Below are positions 1 to 7,980 of a stretch of 51,437 nt of DNA, one piece after another. The position numbers were made by a program, and so were the translations under genes. Below the pieces are notes generated by a model. That model worked only from the letters and a program-made list of their open reading frames with translations, searched no databases and had not been told where the DNA came from. The stretch comes from CAZIXN01 sp039180415 (lineage in GTDB: Bacteria > Planctomycetota > Phycisphaerae > Phycisphaerales > Phycisphaeraceae). The stretch spans positions 1 to 51,437 of the forward strand of contig JBCDDH010000018.1 of the NCBI GenBank assembly GCA_039180415.1, given 5' to 3'. The stretch's first letter is position 1; each line of letters begins with the position of its first letter.

Positions 1-706
<706 letters not shown>

Positions 707-827
707 ACGGTTTACCTCGGGGAATCGGCGGAAGCGTGCGGAAACGCCTTATCTTAGCAGCGCGCGGAACGACCCCAGCCCGGCGGCGGATCGGCGGGGC
801 CCGTGAACAATCCGGTTTGCCCTCGGC

Positions 828-1793
828 TCAATACGGCGGCCGCGTCGAACCCGATGTCTCTTTGCCATCGACAGCATCCGCGCCGCCCGCGGGGGCCTCG
901 CTCGGAGACGCCGCCGCGGCGTCTCCGCCCACGGGCCAACACCAGATCGTGTAAGCCGTCGCCGCGTCGTCCACACTTTCAACCTGCACGAATTCCGGCC
1001 GACCCGGCGTCAACACCAGCACGAACGCCTCGTGCCCCAGGTCGCCGCCCAAATCCGCGTCGCTGTAGTGCGGCGACGCTTCCGCGCCCAGCGCGTTCCA
1101 GTCGCCTTCGAACGCCGCGTCGCCGCCCGCTTCCCCCGCGATCGCGTCCATCACCGTCCCCAGGAATCGACCCATCGACGCCTGCCCCGCCGGGTCCGCG
1201 ACGACGAACCCACTCAACGCTACGTCGGCCTCCGCCGCCCGCAGTTCCACCACCACCATGCCCGCCCCTTCAACCCGGAACATGTCCGACCGGTCGCCCG
1301 ACTCGGGGGCCAACGCGCCGTCCAAAGACCCGCCCACCTTCAGCGCCGCCGCGCCGCTCGGCCGGCTGTCCGCGTCGCGGTTCTCGACCGCCGGCCACGG
1401 CGCGAACGTCGCCACCAGGCTCGCCTGTCCCACCGAGTCATACGGCGTGACGACGACCCGCACCGGGCCCGCCTGATCCACCGTCGCCGACATCTGCTCC
1501 GCGCCCAGATCGAGCGCCAGGTCCTGATCGCTCCAACCGCCCGCCAGGGGCAAGCCTTCGGCATCGAACGCCTGCAACGCCACGTCCGCGTCCGCGCGTA
1601 TCGCCACGCTCAGCAGCCCCGCCGACGGCGCTTCGAATGCCAGCGACACGTCGGCGTCGCCCATCGCGTCCCAAATCATCGGCTCGCCGAGTTCCAGCGT
1701 TTCCGCGAAGGCCACGCCGCCCGACACGGCGATCCCCCACCACACGAGCCCCCATCCCCAACCTCGGCTCCCGCGAACCTGTCCGCTCCGCAT
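828..1793 (-). CDS. Secreted protein of unknown function, possible paired PPC-like beta domains
   Basis: The 321-residue product starts with a basic n-region and a hydrophobic stretch ending V-A-F-A-E-T, a plausible signal peptidase I site near residue 30. Export to the periplasm or outside is therefore likely. The mature part falls into two halves (about 31-145 and 150-300), each with alternating hydrophobic residues and phrases such as L-L-S-V-A-I-R-A-D-A-D-V and M-V-V-V-E-L-R-A-A-E-A-D-V. This resembles bacterial pre-peptidase C-terminal (PPC) beta-sandwich domains, but only loosely. The tail is rich in Pro, Ala and Ser. The ATG at 1793 has a strong GGGAGG site 5 nt upstream. The gene lies just upstream of acnA on the same strand, separated by about 120 bp. 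No enzymatic motif is visible. Confidence 0.8.
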   Translation of the reverse strand: MRSGQVRGSRGWGWGLVWWGIAVSGGVAFAETLELGEPMIWDAMGDADVSLAFEAPSAGLLSVAIRADADVALQAFDAEGLPLAGGWSDQDLALDLGAEQMSATVDQAGPVRVVVTPYDSVGQASLVATFAPWPAVENRDADSRPSGAAALKVGGSLDGALAPESGDRSDMFRVEGAGMVVVELRAAEADVALSGFVVADPAGQASMGRFLGTVMDAIAGEAGGDAAFEGDWNALGAEASPHYSDADLGGDLGHEAFVLVLTPGRPEFVQVESVDDAATAYTIWCWPVGGDAAAASPSEAPAGGADAVDGKETSGSTRPPY

Positions 1794-1887
1794 CGCGACC
1801 TCCCGTGAAAAACATCGTTCTCAAGCGCCCGCACGCCGCGGCCGGATGCTCGCAGCTTAATCCGCGGCGATCCGCCGACCGCAAACT

Positions 1888-2508
1888 TCAATAGCACCCG
1901 CCGTTCAGGTCGATCCGCCCCGCGGGCCACGCCGCCGCCGCGGGGTAGGTCATCACCACAGGGTCGCACCACGGGTGCCGCTGCGGGTCGTCCGCCGTGC
2001 GGTCGACGAACCGGTTCGACACGGCGCGTGCGCCGAGCCGTTCGTACAGGCCTTGCGCGGTCTCGGTTTGAAACAGCGATACCTTGAGCCCCAGTTCGTC
2101 GATCCGTGCGAACGCGTCGCGCAGCAACGCCGTGCCCAGCCCCCGACCTTGCCAAGCCGCGTCCGTCGCCACATCGCCCAACGCCAACACCTCCATCGCT
2201 CGCCAACCCGCGTCGCCGATCGCCCGGCCCGATCCGATCTCCAGAAAAACCGTCCGCACGAACGTCGTGCCCACCGCCGCCAGCCGGCCGCCGACCCGCA
2301 CGGCGTGCATCACCGCTTCGGGCATATCCATGGGCACGCCGTCCCTCCAGCAGGCGAGGTTCTCCGCCACCGCTTCCGCTTCGTCTTCCGCGGTCAGCGC
2401 CGGGCCGCCCGGCGGATAAAACGCCGCCTTGCAAAGCAGACCAAACCGCAAAACATCCGCTTCGGTCATCGTGCCCGCCGGCCAACGCTCGACTTCGATC
2501 GCATCCAT
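1888..2508 (-). CDS. GNAT-family N-acetyltransferase (copy 1 of a tandem pair)
   Basis: GNAT enzymes move an acetyl group from acetyl-CoA to an amine. The 206-residue product has the acetyl-CoA loop as A-W-Q-G-R-G-L-G-T-A-L-L (motif A, Q/R-x-x-G-x-G/A), preceded by a hydrophobic strand L-A-L-G-D-V-A-T-D. A motif-B-like G-L-Y-E-R-L-G-A-R follows. The C-terminus G-R-I-D-L-N-G-G-C-Y is shared with the next gene upstream, whose protein ends in V-I-D-L-N-G-P-S-Y, so the two are paralogues. The substrate is unknown. ATG at 2508 is preferred over the in-frame GTG at 2517 because GGAG lies about 10 nt upstream. The 43-bp gap to the paralogue suggests co-transcription. Confidence 0.88.
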   Translation of the reverse strand: MDAIEVERWPAGTMTEADVLRFGLLCKAAFYPPGGPALTAEDEAEAVAENLACWRDGVPMDMPEAVMHAVRVGGRLAAVGTTFVRTVFLEIGSGRAIGDAGWRAMEVLALGDVATDAAWQGRGLGTALLRDAFARIDELGLKVSLFQTETAQGLYERLGARAVSNRFVDRTADDPQRHPWCDPVVMTYPAAAAWPAGRIDLNGGCY

Positions 2509-2551
2509 GCAACGCACGCTCCGTCGGTCGATCGTGGTTCGTGAAACCGCC

Positions 2552-3154
2552 TCAATAGCTCGGGCCGTTGAGGTCGATCACGCCGTCCGGCCACGGCGCT
2601 TCCGCCGGGTACCGCATCACGCAATCGTCGAACCACGGAGACGCCTCGGGGTCGGCCTCGGGGTCGGCGATAGCTCGATTCACGAAGCGGTTGGTCACGA
2701 GCGTCGCGCCAAGCTTCTCGTAGAACCCGCGCGCCGCGCCGGTTTGGAAGAGGCAATGAGGCACCGCCTCCTCGTCGAGCCGGGCGAAGGCGTCGCGGAC
2801 CACCGCTTTGCCGAACCCACCGCCGCGGACCGTCGGGTCGCTGGCTACGCCCGCCAGGCCCAACACAGCAACCGGTCCCGTCGGGGTATGGATGGTTCGC
2901 CGCAGGGTGTTCGCAACCGCCACGAACGCCCCGTCCACCTCGGCGACATGCATCAGGCCCCCTTCTTCCGCGGCCTCGCCTCTGACCCATCGTCGGTGCG
3001 CTCGCTCGCGACGATTCGCCAGCGTCTGCTCGTCCGGCGTCGGGCCCATGCCGGCAAACCCCCGGGCCCGCATCGCGCGGACGTCGTCGAGGGCGTCCGG
3101 GGAAACCGCGCCGGGCACCCAACGGACCACCACGGGTTTCGACGTCGACGCCAT
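2552..3154 (-). CDS. GNAT-family N-acetyltransferase (copy 2 of a tandem pair)
   Basis: The 200-residue product is a second GNAT acetyltransferase. The acetyl-CoA loop reads V-R-G-G-G-F-G-K-A-V-V-R-D-A-F-A-R-L-D-E, and the later G-F-Y-E-K-L-G-A-T is the usual motif-B signature. It shares with its downstream neighbour the order D-A-F-A-R-[LI]-D-E, L-F-Q-T, [FY]-x-x-L-G-A, N-R-F-V-[ND]-R and the C-terminal I-D-L-N-G-x-x-Y. Tandem duplication followed by divergence is the simplest explanation. The acceptor substrate cannot be read from sequence. The gene is divergent from miaA, with 47 bp between the two starts that must hold promoters for both directions. Confidence 0.88.
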   Translation of the reverse strand: MASTSKPVVVRWVPGAVSPDALDDVRAMRARGFAGMGPTPDEQTLANRRERAHRRWVRGEAAEEGGLMHVAEVDGAFVAVANTLRRTIHTPTGPVAVLGLAGVASDPTVRGGGFGKAVVRDAFARLDEEAVPHCLFQTGAARGFYEKLGATLVTNRFVNRAIADPEADPEASPWFDDCVMRYPAEAPWPDGVIDLNGPSY

Positions 3155-3201
3155 CGACGCAGTGTACGAACCGCACGCCGCGCGATAGAACGTCGGTTGC
3201 C

Positions 3202-4200
3202 ATGTCTCTGCCGCGCGTCATCGTAATCCTCGGGCCCACCGCCGGCGGCAAGAGCGAACTCGCCGCCTCGCTCTGCGAACAACTCCCGGCGGGCGGCGAA
3301 ATCATCGGCGCCGACTCGATGCAGGTCTACCGACACCTCGACGCGGGGACCGCCAAGCCTCCCTCGGCGTTGCGGCGGCGCGTCTCCCACCACCTGATCG
3401 ATCTGGTCGAACCGACGCAGCGCTTCACCGTGCGCGACTGGCTCAATCACGCCGAACGGATGATCGCCGACTGCCAAAGCCGCGGCGTCCACCCGATCGT
3501 GGTTGGCGGGACAAACCTGTATTTGAAAGCCCTGCTCGAAGGACTGATGGACGGCCCGGACCACGACCCGCAACTGCGCGAACGGCTTGCGCAACGCACC
3601 CCGCAAGACCTCCACGCGGAGCTGCAACGCGTCGATCCCGACGCCGCCCAACGCATCGCCCCCAACGATCGCCAACGCCTCACCCGCGCGCTCGAAGTGT
3701 TCCAACTCACCGGCCAAACCATCAGCGCGATGCAGGCGCAATGGCACGATTCGCCCCCCACGACCTACCGCCACGACCCGATCCTGCTCGGCCTGCACTG
3801 GCCCGCCGAAGCGATCAACCCCCGCATCAATCTGCGGGTCAAGGCGATGTTCCAGCCCGACCGCGTCGACCCGCGGCTCGCCGCCGACGCCTGTCCGAAC
3901 GGAGAATCCCTGCCCGACGAAGCTCTGCGATTGGACGACGCCGACCGGCTGGGCCCGCAGGCCCGCGAAGCGCTCGGCTACAAGCAGTGCCTCGCGGCGC
4001 TGCGACCCGACCGGCATCCCGACCTCGCCGATCCGAAACTGCAAACCCCCGACGACGCCATGGAGCGCACCAAAGTCCTGACCCGCCGCTTCGCCAAGCA
4101 GCAACGCACGTGGCTCAAACGCTTCGCGGGCGTCCGGTGGATCGAGATGCCTAGCGACGACCCGTTGGCCGCGGCGGTGGATGCGGTGCGTACGGACTAA
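3202..4200 (+). CDS. miaA: tRNA dimethylallyltransferase MiaA
   Basis: MiaA transfers a dimethylallyl group from DMAPP to N6 of A37 in tRNAs that read U-starting codons. The product has 332 residues against a usual 300-320. It opens with V-I-L-G-P-T-A-G-G-K-S, the P-loop at about residues 10-17. Family motifs follow: I-I-G-A-D-S-M-Q-V-Y (catalytic Asp and Gln), H-H-L-I-D-L-V-E-P, V-V-G-G-T-N-L-Y-L-K-A-L and, later, E-A-L-G-Y-K-Q. These are enough for a firm assignment. The ATG at 3202 sits directly before M-S-L-P-R-V-I-V-I-L-G. No close gene follows on this strand; an inverted repeat begins 6 nt after the stop and may act in termination. Confidence 0.96.
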   Translation: MSLPRVIVILGPTAGGKSELAASLCEQLPAGGEIIGADSMQVYRHLDAGTAKPPSALRRRVSHHLIDLVEPTQRFTVRDWLNHAERMIADCQSRGVHPIVVGGTNLYLKALLEGLMDGPDHDPQLRERLAQRTPQDLHAELQRVDPDAAQRIAPNDRQRLTRALEVFQLTGQTISAMQAQWHDSPPTTYRHDPILLGLHWPAEAINPRINLRVKAMFQPDRVDPRLAADACPNGESLPDEALRLDDADRLGPQAREALGYKQCLAALRPDRHPDLADPKLQTPDDAMERTKVLTRRFAKQQRTWLKRFAGVRWIEMPSDDPLAAAVDAVRTD

Positions 4201-4206
4201 GAATGC

Positions 4207-4284
4207 GGTAGCCGCAGGCTAACGGGCTGAGCGGAGTACGCCGCGGGACACCGAGCACGCGCAGCCCGTTGGGCTGCGGCTAGC
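4207..4284. repeat. Imperfect inverted repeat, REP-like intergenic element
   Basis: The arms 4207-4229 and 4262-4284 are 23 nt each and match as an inverted repeat at all but about three positions. They read roughly TAGCCGCAGGCTAACGGGCT and its complement, with 32 nt between. There is no T-tract, so it is not a standard intrinsic terminator. It starts 6 nt after miaA. The unit resembles the short palindromic extragenic repeats scattered in many bacterial genomes; only one copy was noticed here. Confidence 0.6.
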
Positions 4285-4307
4285 GAAACGAAACGTTGCG
4301 GATCATT

Positions 4308-4394
4308 TCAATCCGGCAACACCGCGACCTTGATGCCCTCCATCGCGATATTGGCCTTGAACGCCGCATCGATCTCGCTGAACGGTAAGCGGCT
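4308..4394 (-). pseudogene. C-terminal remnant of a medium-chain (zinc-type) dehydrogenase
   Basis: A minus-strand frame ending in TGA at 4308 encodes S-R-L-P-F-S-E-I-D-A-A-F-K-A followed by N-I-A-M-E-G-I-K-V-A-V-L-P-D. The pattern (L-P-[LF]-x-E-I-x-x-A-F, then K-V-x-V-x-P at the end) is how threonine/sorbitol-type medium-chain dehydrogenases finish. Upstream in this frame the translation no longer resembles the family, and base composition drops towards AT. No Rossmann or zinc-site sequence is found nearby. I read it as the decayed 3' end of a lost gene. A chance resemblance over 28 residues cannot be excluded. Confidence 0.4.
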
Positions 4395-4485
4395 TAAATT
4401 TGGAATATGTAATCTCGGATGCAACCCGTTCCATGCGAAAGGCAGGCGGTTTGGCCATGTGGTTTTGTCGCACCGTTCTAAGCCT

Positions 4486-5556
4486 TCACACGTCACGCAC
4501 ACAGCGGAAGCCGTTGTTCGTGGTGCTGCTGTCGGGCGTGTTCGCCGTGCGCGCGCCGAGCCGGTAGCGGTGGCAATAACTCGCGTGGCAGAGGTAGCTG
4601 CCGCCCTTCTGCACCTTGTGCGTGAAGCCGTCGCGGGGCTTCATGGCGGCGTGCGGCGATTCGTCGTCGGGGATCGGGCCGCGCGGGTTGGTCGCGTTCG
4701 CGGGCCGGTCGCGTTGCCACCAATCGGCGGTCCATTCCCAGACGTTGCCCAGCGTGTTCCATAGGCCGTAGGGGTTGGGCTGGAACGCGTGGACCGGGCA
4801 AGTGCCGACGAAGCCGTCCGCCGCGGTGTTCGCGTGAGGGAACTTGCCTTGCCAGACGTTCATGCGGTGCCGTTTGCGGGGCTCGAGTTGGTCGCCCCAC
4901 CAGAACGTCTGGTCCTGCACACCGCCGCGCGACGCGAACTCCCACTCGGCTTCCGTGGGAAAGCGTTTGCCCGCCCACTTGGCGTACGCGTTCGCGTCGT
5001 TCCAACTGACGTGCGTGACCGGGTGGTCTTGAAGCCGCTTGACGTTCGAGCCCTCGCCAAACGGCCGGTCCCACCGCGCGCCAGGCACCGCGACCCACCA
5101 CGGCGTGCCCGCGACTTGTTGGTCGCGTTGAAGCTTCTGCACGTACTTCTTGGCCAGGTGCAGATGAAACACGTACGACCAACCGAACCGCTCCGCCTCC
5201 GTCACGTAACCCGAGTCCTCCACGAAGGCCGCGAACTGCGCCACCGTCACCGACGTTTCGTCGATCCAGAACGGATCGATCGTGGTCGCCCGCGGCGGCG
5301 TCTCGCCGTCGTCCGGGTACGCCAGGGCGAAGTCCGTACCCACCGCAAACGTACCGCCCGGCAACTCGATCATGCCTTCCGTGGAGCCGCTACGCGCCGC
5401 CCGCACCGGCGGATGGACGACGTAATTCTCCGGCGTCAACCGCCCTTTCGCGATCTGCCCCAACCCCGCCGCCGACGCCTTTTCCGGCGTGCAGCAGCCT
5501 TTCTTGCCCGGCGACGCGCCCGGCGAAGCGTCCTTTGATGAACCGGCGTCAACCAT
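4486..5556 (-). CDS. Formylglycine-generating enzyme (sulfatase-maturing, SUMF1/FGE type)
   Basis: FGE oxidises the active-site cysteine of sulfatases to C-alpha-formylglycine, using O2 and copper. The predicted 356-residue protein begins at the ATG at 5556; an upstream in-frame extension would overlap the divergent cyclophilin gene. The FGE-sulfatase domain starts near residue 60 with M-I-E-L-P-G-G-T-F. It carries W-N-D-A-N-A-Y-A-K-W-A, P-T-E-A-E-W-E-F-A-S-R-G-G and G-N-V-W-E-W. The C-terminal K-G-G-S-Y-L-C-H-A-S-Y-C-H-R-Y-R holds both catalytic cysteines (Cys323 and Cys328) at the spacing of human FGE, then N-T-P-D-S-S and G-F-R-C. This separates it from the many FGE-like proteins that lack the pair. 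No signal peptide is seen. A Cys-Cys pair lies at residues 21-22. The Cys-type sulfatase at 6405 is the obvious client. Confidence 0.93.
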   Translation of the reverse strand: MVDAGSSKDASPGASPGKKGCCTPEKASAAGLGQIAKGRLTPENYVVHPPVRAARSGSTEGMIELPGGTFAVGTDFALAYPDDGETPPRATTIDPFWIDETSVTVAQFAAFVEDSGYVTEAERFGWSYVFHLHLAKKYVQKLQRDQQVAGTPWWVAVPGARWDRPFGEGSNVKRLQDHPVTHVSWNDANAYAKWAGKRFPTEAEWEFASRGGVQDQTFWWGDQLEPRKRHRMNVWQGKFPHANTAADGFVGTCPVHAFQPNPYGLWNTLGNVWEWTADWWQRDRPANATNPRGPIPDDESPHAAMKPRDGFTHKVQKGGSYLCHASYCHRYRLGARTANTPDSSTTNNGFRCVRDV

Positions 5557-5614
5557 CCGCGTATCGTATGAATTCCACGGAGCCCGACGTTTCTCCCTCG
5601 ATTCAGGAGCCCCC

Positions 5615-6343
5615 ATGCCGACCTCCACCGTCACCCGCCGCGTCGCCCTGGCCGCCGCCGTCGTCGGCGCCGGCCTCGCCGTCGCCTGGGCCACCGCCCC
5701 CAGCCAACCCGCCATCGCCCAAGGCAACGACGCCCCGCCCTACGCCGACCCCGGCTCCGAGGCGATGAACCAAACCGCGCCGGACGTCTTCGACGCCGTG
5801 TTCACGGTGCAGACCGGCGACGACACCGCGACCTTCACCGTGCGTACCCACCGCGCATGGGCCCCGCTGGGCGCCGACCGATTCTACAGCTTGGTTAAGT
5901 CCGGCTACTTCAACGACCAGCGCGTCTTCCGTGTCGTGCCCGGTTTCGTCGCGCAGTTCGGGATCCACGGCGACCCCAGCGTCGCCGCCCAATGGCGCCG
6001 CGCTCAGATCGCCGACGACCCCATCCGCCCCGACGTCTCCAACACCCGCGGCCGCGTCGTCTTCGCCAACGCCGGGCCCGACACCCGCACCACGCAACTG
6101 TTCATCAACTTCGGCGACAACACCTTCCTCGACGACCCCCGCGCGATGCGCGGTAGTGTCTTCGCCCCCTTCGGCGAGGTCACCGAAGGCATGAACGCCG
6201 TCGATGCCATCAACAGCCAGTACGGCGAACAGCCCAACCAGGGCGCAATCCAGACCCAAGGCAACGCCTACCTCGACGCGAACTTTCCGGAGCTCACCCG
6301 CATCGTTTCGGCCGTCGTCGTCGATCCCGATGCCGCCGAGTGA
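5615..6343 (+). CDS. Exported cyclophilin-type peptidyl-prolyl cis-trans isomerase
   Basis: Cyclophilins isomerise X-Pro bonds during protein folding. The 242-residue product has an N-terminal hydrophobic segment (V-A-L-A-A-A-V-V-G-A-G-L-A-V-A-W-A) ending at A-I-A-Q, so export is likely. The cyclophilin core follows: A-P-L-G-A-D-R-F-Y-S-L-V, then V-F-R-V-V-P-G-F-V-A-Q-F-G with the catalytic-type Arg, then T-N-T-type G-R-V-V-F-A-N-A-G and Q-L-F-I-N-F-G-D-N and V-F-A-P-F-G-E-V. The usual Q-G-G-D is Q-F-G-I-H-G-D here. The ATG at 5615 has AGGAG 5 nt upstream. It is divergent from the FGE gene, with 58 bp between starts, and 61 bp upstream of the sulfatase, which it may help to fold. Confidence 0.92.
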   Translation: MPTSTVTRRVALAAAVVGAGLAVAWATAPSQPAIAQGNDAPPYADPGSEAMNQTAPDVFDAVFTVQTGDDTATFTVRTHRAWAPLGADRFYSLVKSGYFNDQRVFRVVPGFVAQFGIHGDPSVAAQWRRAQIADDPIRPDVSNTRGRVVFANAGPDTRTTQLFINFGDNTFLDDPRAMRGSVFAPFGEVTEGMNAVDAINSQYGEQPNQGAIQTQGNAYLDANFPELTRIVSAVVVDPDAAE

Positions 6344-6404
6344 ACACCGCCGATCTGGCAACCGACCGCATCGAATACCGCGGTAGCGCACGGAGGTCGC
6401 CCCC

Positions 6405-7922
6405 ATGAAACGCTTGCTCGGTTTGTTGGTCCTTGCCTGGGCGACGTTTCCCGCCGCCACGACGCAAGCCGAGCAAAACCGGCCCAACGTCCTGTTCATC
6501 GCGGTCGACGACCTCAAGCCCGCGATCGGCGCGTTCGGCGACAAGCGGGCCGTCACCCCGAATCTGGACCGGCTCGCCGGCATGGGCACCGCGTTCCTCA
6601 ACGCCCACTGCCAGCAGGCGATCTGCGGGCCGTCCCGCGTGAGCCTGCTGCTGGGGCTCCGGCCCGACGCCACCCGCGTCTGGGACCTGCAAACCAAGTT
6701 TCGCGACACGACGCCCGACGCGGTGACGCTGCCGCAGCGGTTTAAGCAGGCCGGCTACACGACGGTGGGCATGGGGAAGATTTTCGACGTGCGCAGCACG
6801 CCGGGGCCCCGCGATATGGACGCCGCGTCCTGGTCCGAGCCGTACACGGTCGTGTCGTCCCCGGCCGTCGAGACGTTCTCTTACCGAAACCCCGACACCG
6901 TCGCCCACGTCGAGCGGGTCCTGGCCAGCGGCCGGACCCAAGGCGGCTGGGAAGAACGGCTCAAGACGATCTTCCCGGAAGGCAAGCCCGCCACCGATCG
7001 CGCCAACGTGCCCGACAACGCCTATCACGACGGGGCGATGACCGAACTGGCGATCGAACGCCTCGACGGCTTCGCGGAAAGCGGCGAATCGTTCTTTCTG
7101 GCCGTGGGCTTCAACAAGCCGCACCTGCCGTTCAACGCTCCCGCGAAATACTGGGACCTGTACGACCGCGACGATTTTACGATCGCCCCGTTCCAGCAAG
7201 ACCCGCAGGGCGCACCGCCCTTCGCGACCCAGCCGGGCTGGGAGCTGCGCTTCCACTACGACGTGCCCAAGGAAGGCCCGATCTCCGAAGCGCGTCAGCT
7301 CGAGCTTATCCATGGCTACTACGCCGCTACTTCTTACGTCGACGCCCAGGTCGGCAGGCTGCTCGACGCGCTGGAAGCCAACGGCCAACTCGACGGCACC
7401 GTGATCGTGCTCTGGGGCGATCATGGCTGGCACCTCGGCGACCACGACATGTGGTGCAAGCACACCAACTACGAGCAGGCGACCCGCTCGCCGCTGATCG
7501 TCGCCGCGCCCGGCGTCGGCCGCGCCGGCAGCCGCGGCCGCGCTCCGGTCGAGTTCGTGGACGTGTACCCGACGCTGCTGGACCTAGCGGGGATCGAGCC
7601 CGCCGGACCGCTGCACGGCGTGTCGCTGCGACCGATCCTCGAAGACCCCCAAGCCCGCGTCAAAGACGCCGCCGTCAGCCAATACCCCCGCCAGTTCGGA
7701 GACGACCACTTCATGGGCTACGCCTACCGGACCGATCGTTTCCGGCTGGTCCAGTGGCGGGCTCGCGATACGAACGATCCGGACCCGTCGCAAGGACCGG
7801 TCGTCGCCACCGAGCTCTACGACTACGCCGTCGATCCGCTGGAGACCCGCAATCTGGCGGACGACCCCGCCTACGCCCAAGCAAGGACGAACCTGGAAGC
7901 CCTCGCCCGCGGCGTCGAATGA
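6405..7922 (+). CDS. Secreted Cys-type sulfatase, iduronate-2-sulfatase-like
   Basis: The 505-residue product has a signal peptide (residues 1-22, ending T-T-Q-A-E). The alkaline-phosphatase-superfamily core begins R-P-N-V-L-F-I-A-V-D-D-L-K-P, whose Asp35 and Asp36 are metal ligands. The sulfatase signature C-G-P-S-R is at residues 74-78 (C-x-P-S-R); Cys74 must be converted to formylglycine. Further landmarks are G-Y-T-T-V-G-M-G-K-I-F, the K-P-H-L-P-F segment and W-G-D-H-G-W-H-L-G-D-H (metal-binding D-H). The W-D-L-Q-T-K-F-R and later features resemble iduronate-2-sulfatase-like enzymes, which act on sulfated polysaccharides; the real substrate is unknown. The FGE that would activate it is encoded about 0.8 kb upstream on the other strand. 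Confidence 0.93.
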   Translation: MKRLLGLLVLAWATFPAATTQAEQNRPNVLFIAVDDLKPAIGAFGDKRAVTPNLDRLAGMGTAFLNAHCQQAICGPSRVSLLLGLRPDATRVWDLQTKFRDTTPDAVTLPQRFKQAGYTTVGMGKIFDVRSTPGPRDMDAASWSEPYTVVSSPAVETFSYRNPDTVAHVERVLASGRTQGGWEERLKTIFPEGKPATDRANVPDNAYHDGAMTELAIERLDGFAESGESFFLAVGFNKPHLPFNAPAKYWDLYDRDDFTIAPFQQDPQGAPPFATQPGWELRFHYDVPKEGPISEARQLELIHGYYAATSYVDAQVGRLLDALEANGQLDGTVIVLWGDHGWHLGDHDMWCKHTNYEQATRSPLIVAAPGVGRAGSRGRAPVEFVDVYPTLLDLAGIEPAGPLHGVSLRPILEDPQARVKDAAVSQYPRQFGDDHFMGYAYRTDRFRLVQWRARDTNDPDPSQGPVVATELYDYAVDPLETRNLADDPAYAQARTNLEALARGVE

Positions 7923-7947
7923 CGCGTCTCTCCAACCCCACCCACCG

Positions 7948-7974
7948 AAGCCCGCGTCCGCCGAACGCGGGCTT
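7948..7974. terminator. Hairpin between convergent sulfatase and mraY
   Basis: A perfect 10-bp stem AAGCCCGCGT/ACGCGGGCTT closes a 7-nt loop. It lies in the 58 bp between two converging stop codons. No clear T-run follows on either strand, so factor-independent activity is uncertain. The arm sequence is nearly the same as in the hairpin at 47917-47945. Confidence 0.55.
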
Positions 7975-7980
7975 GCGCGA

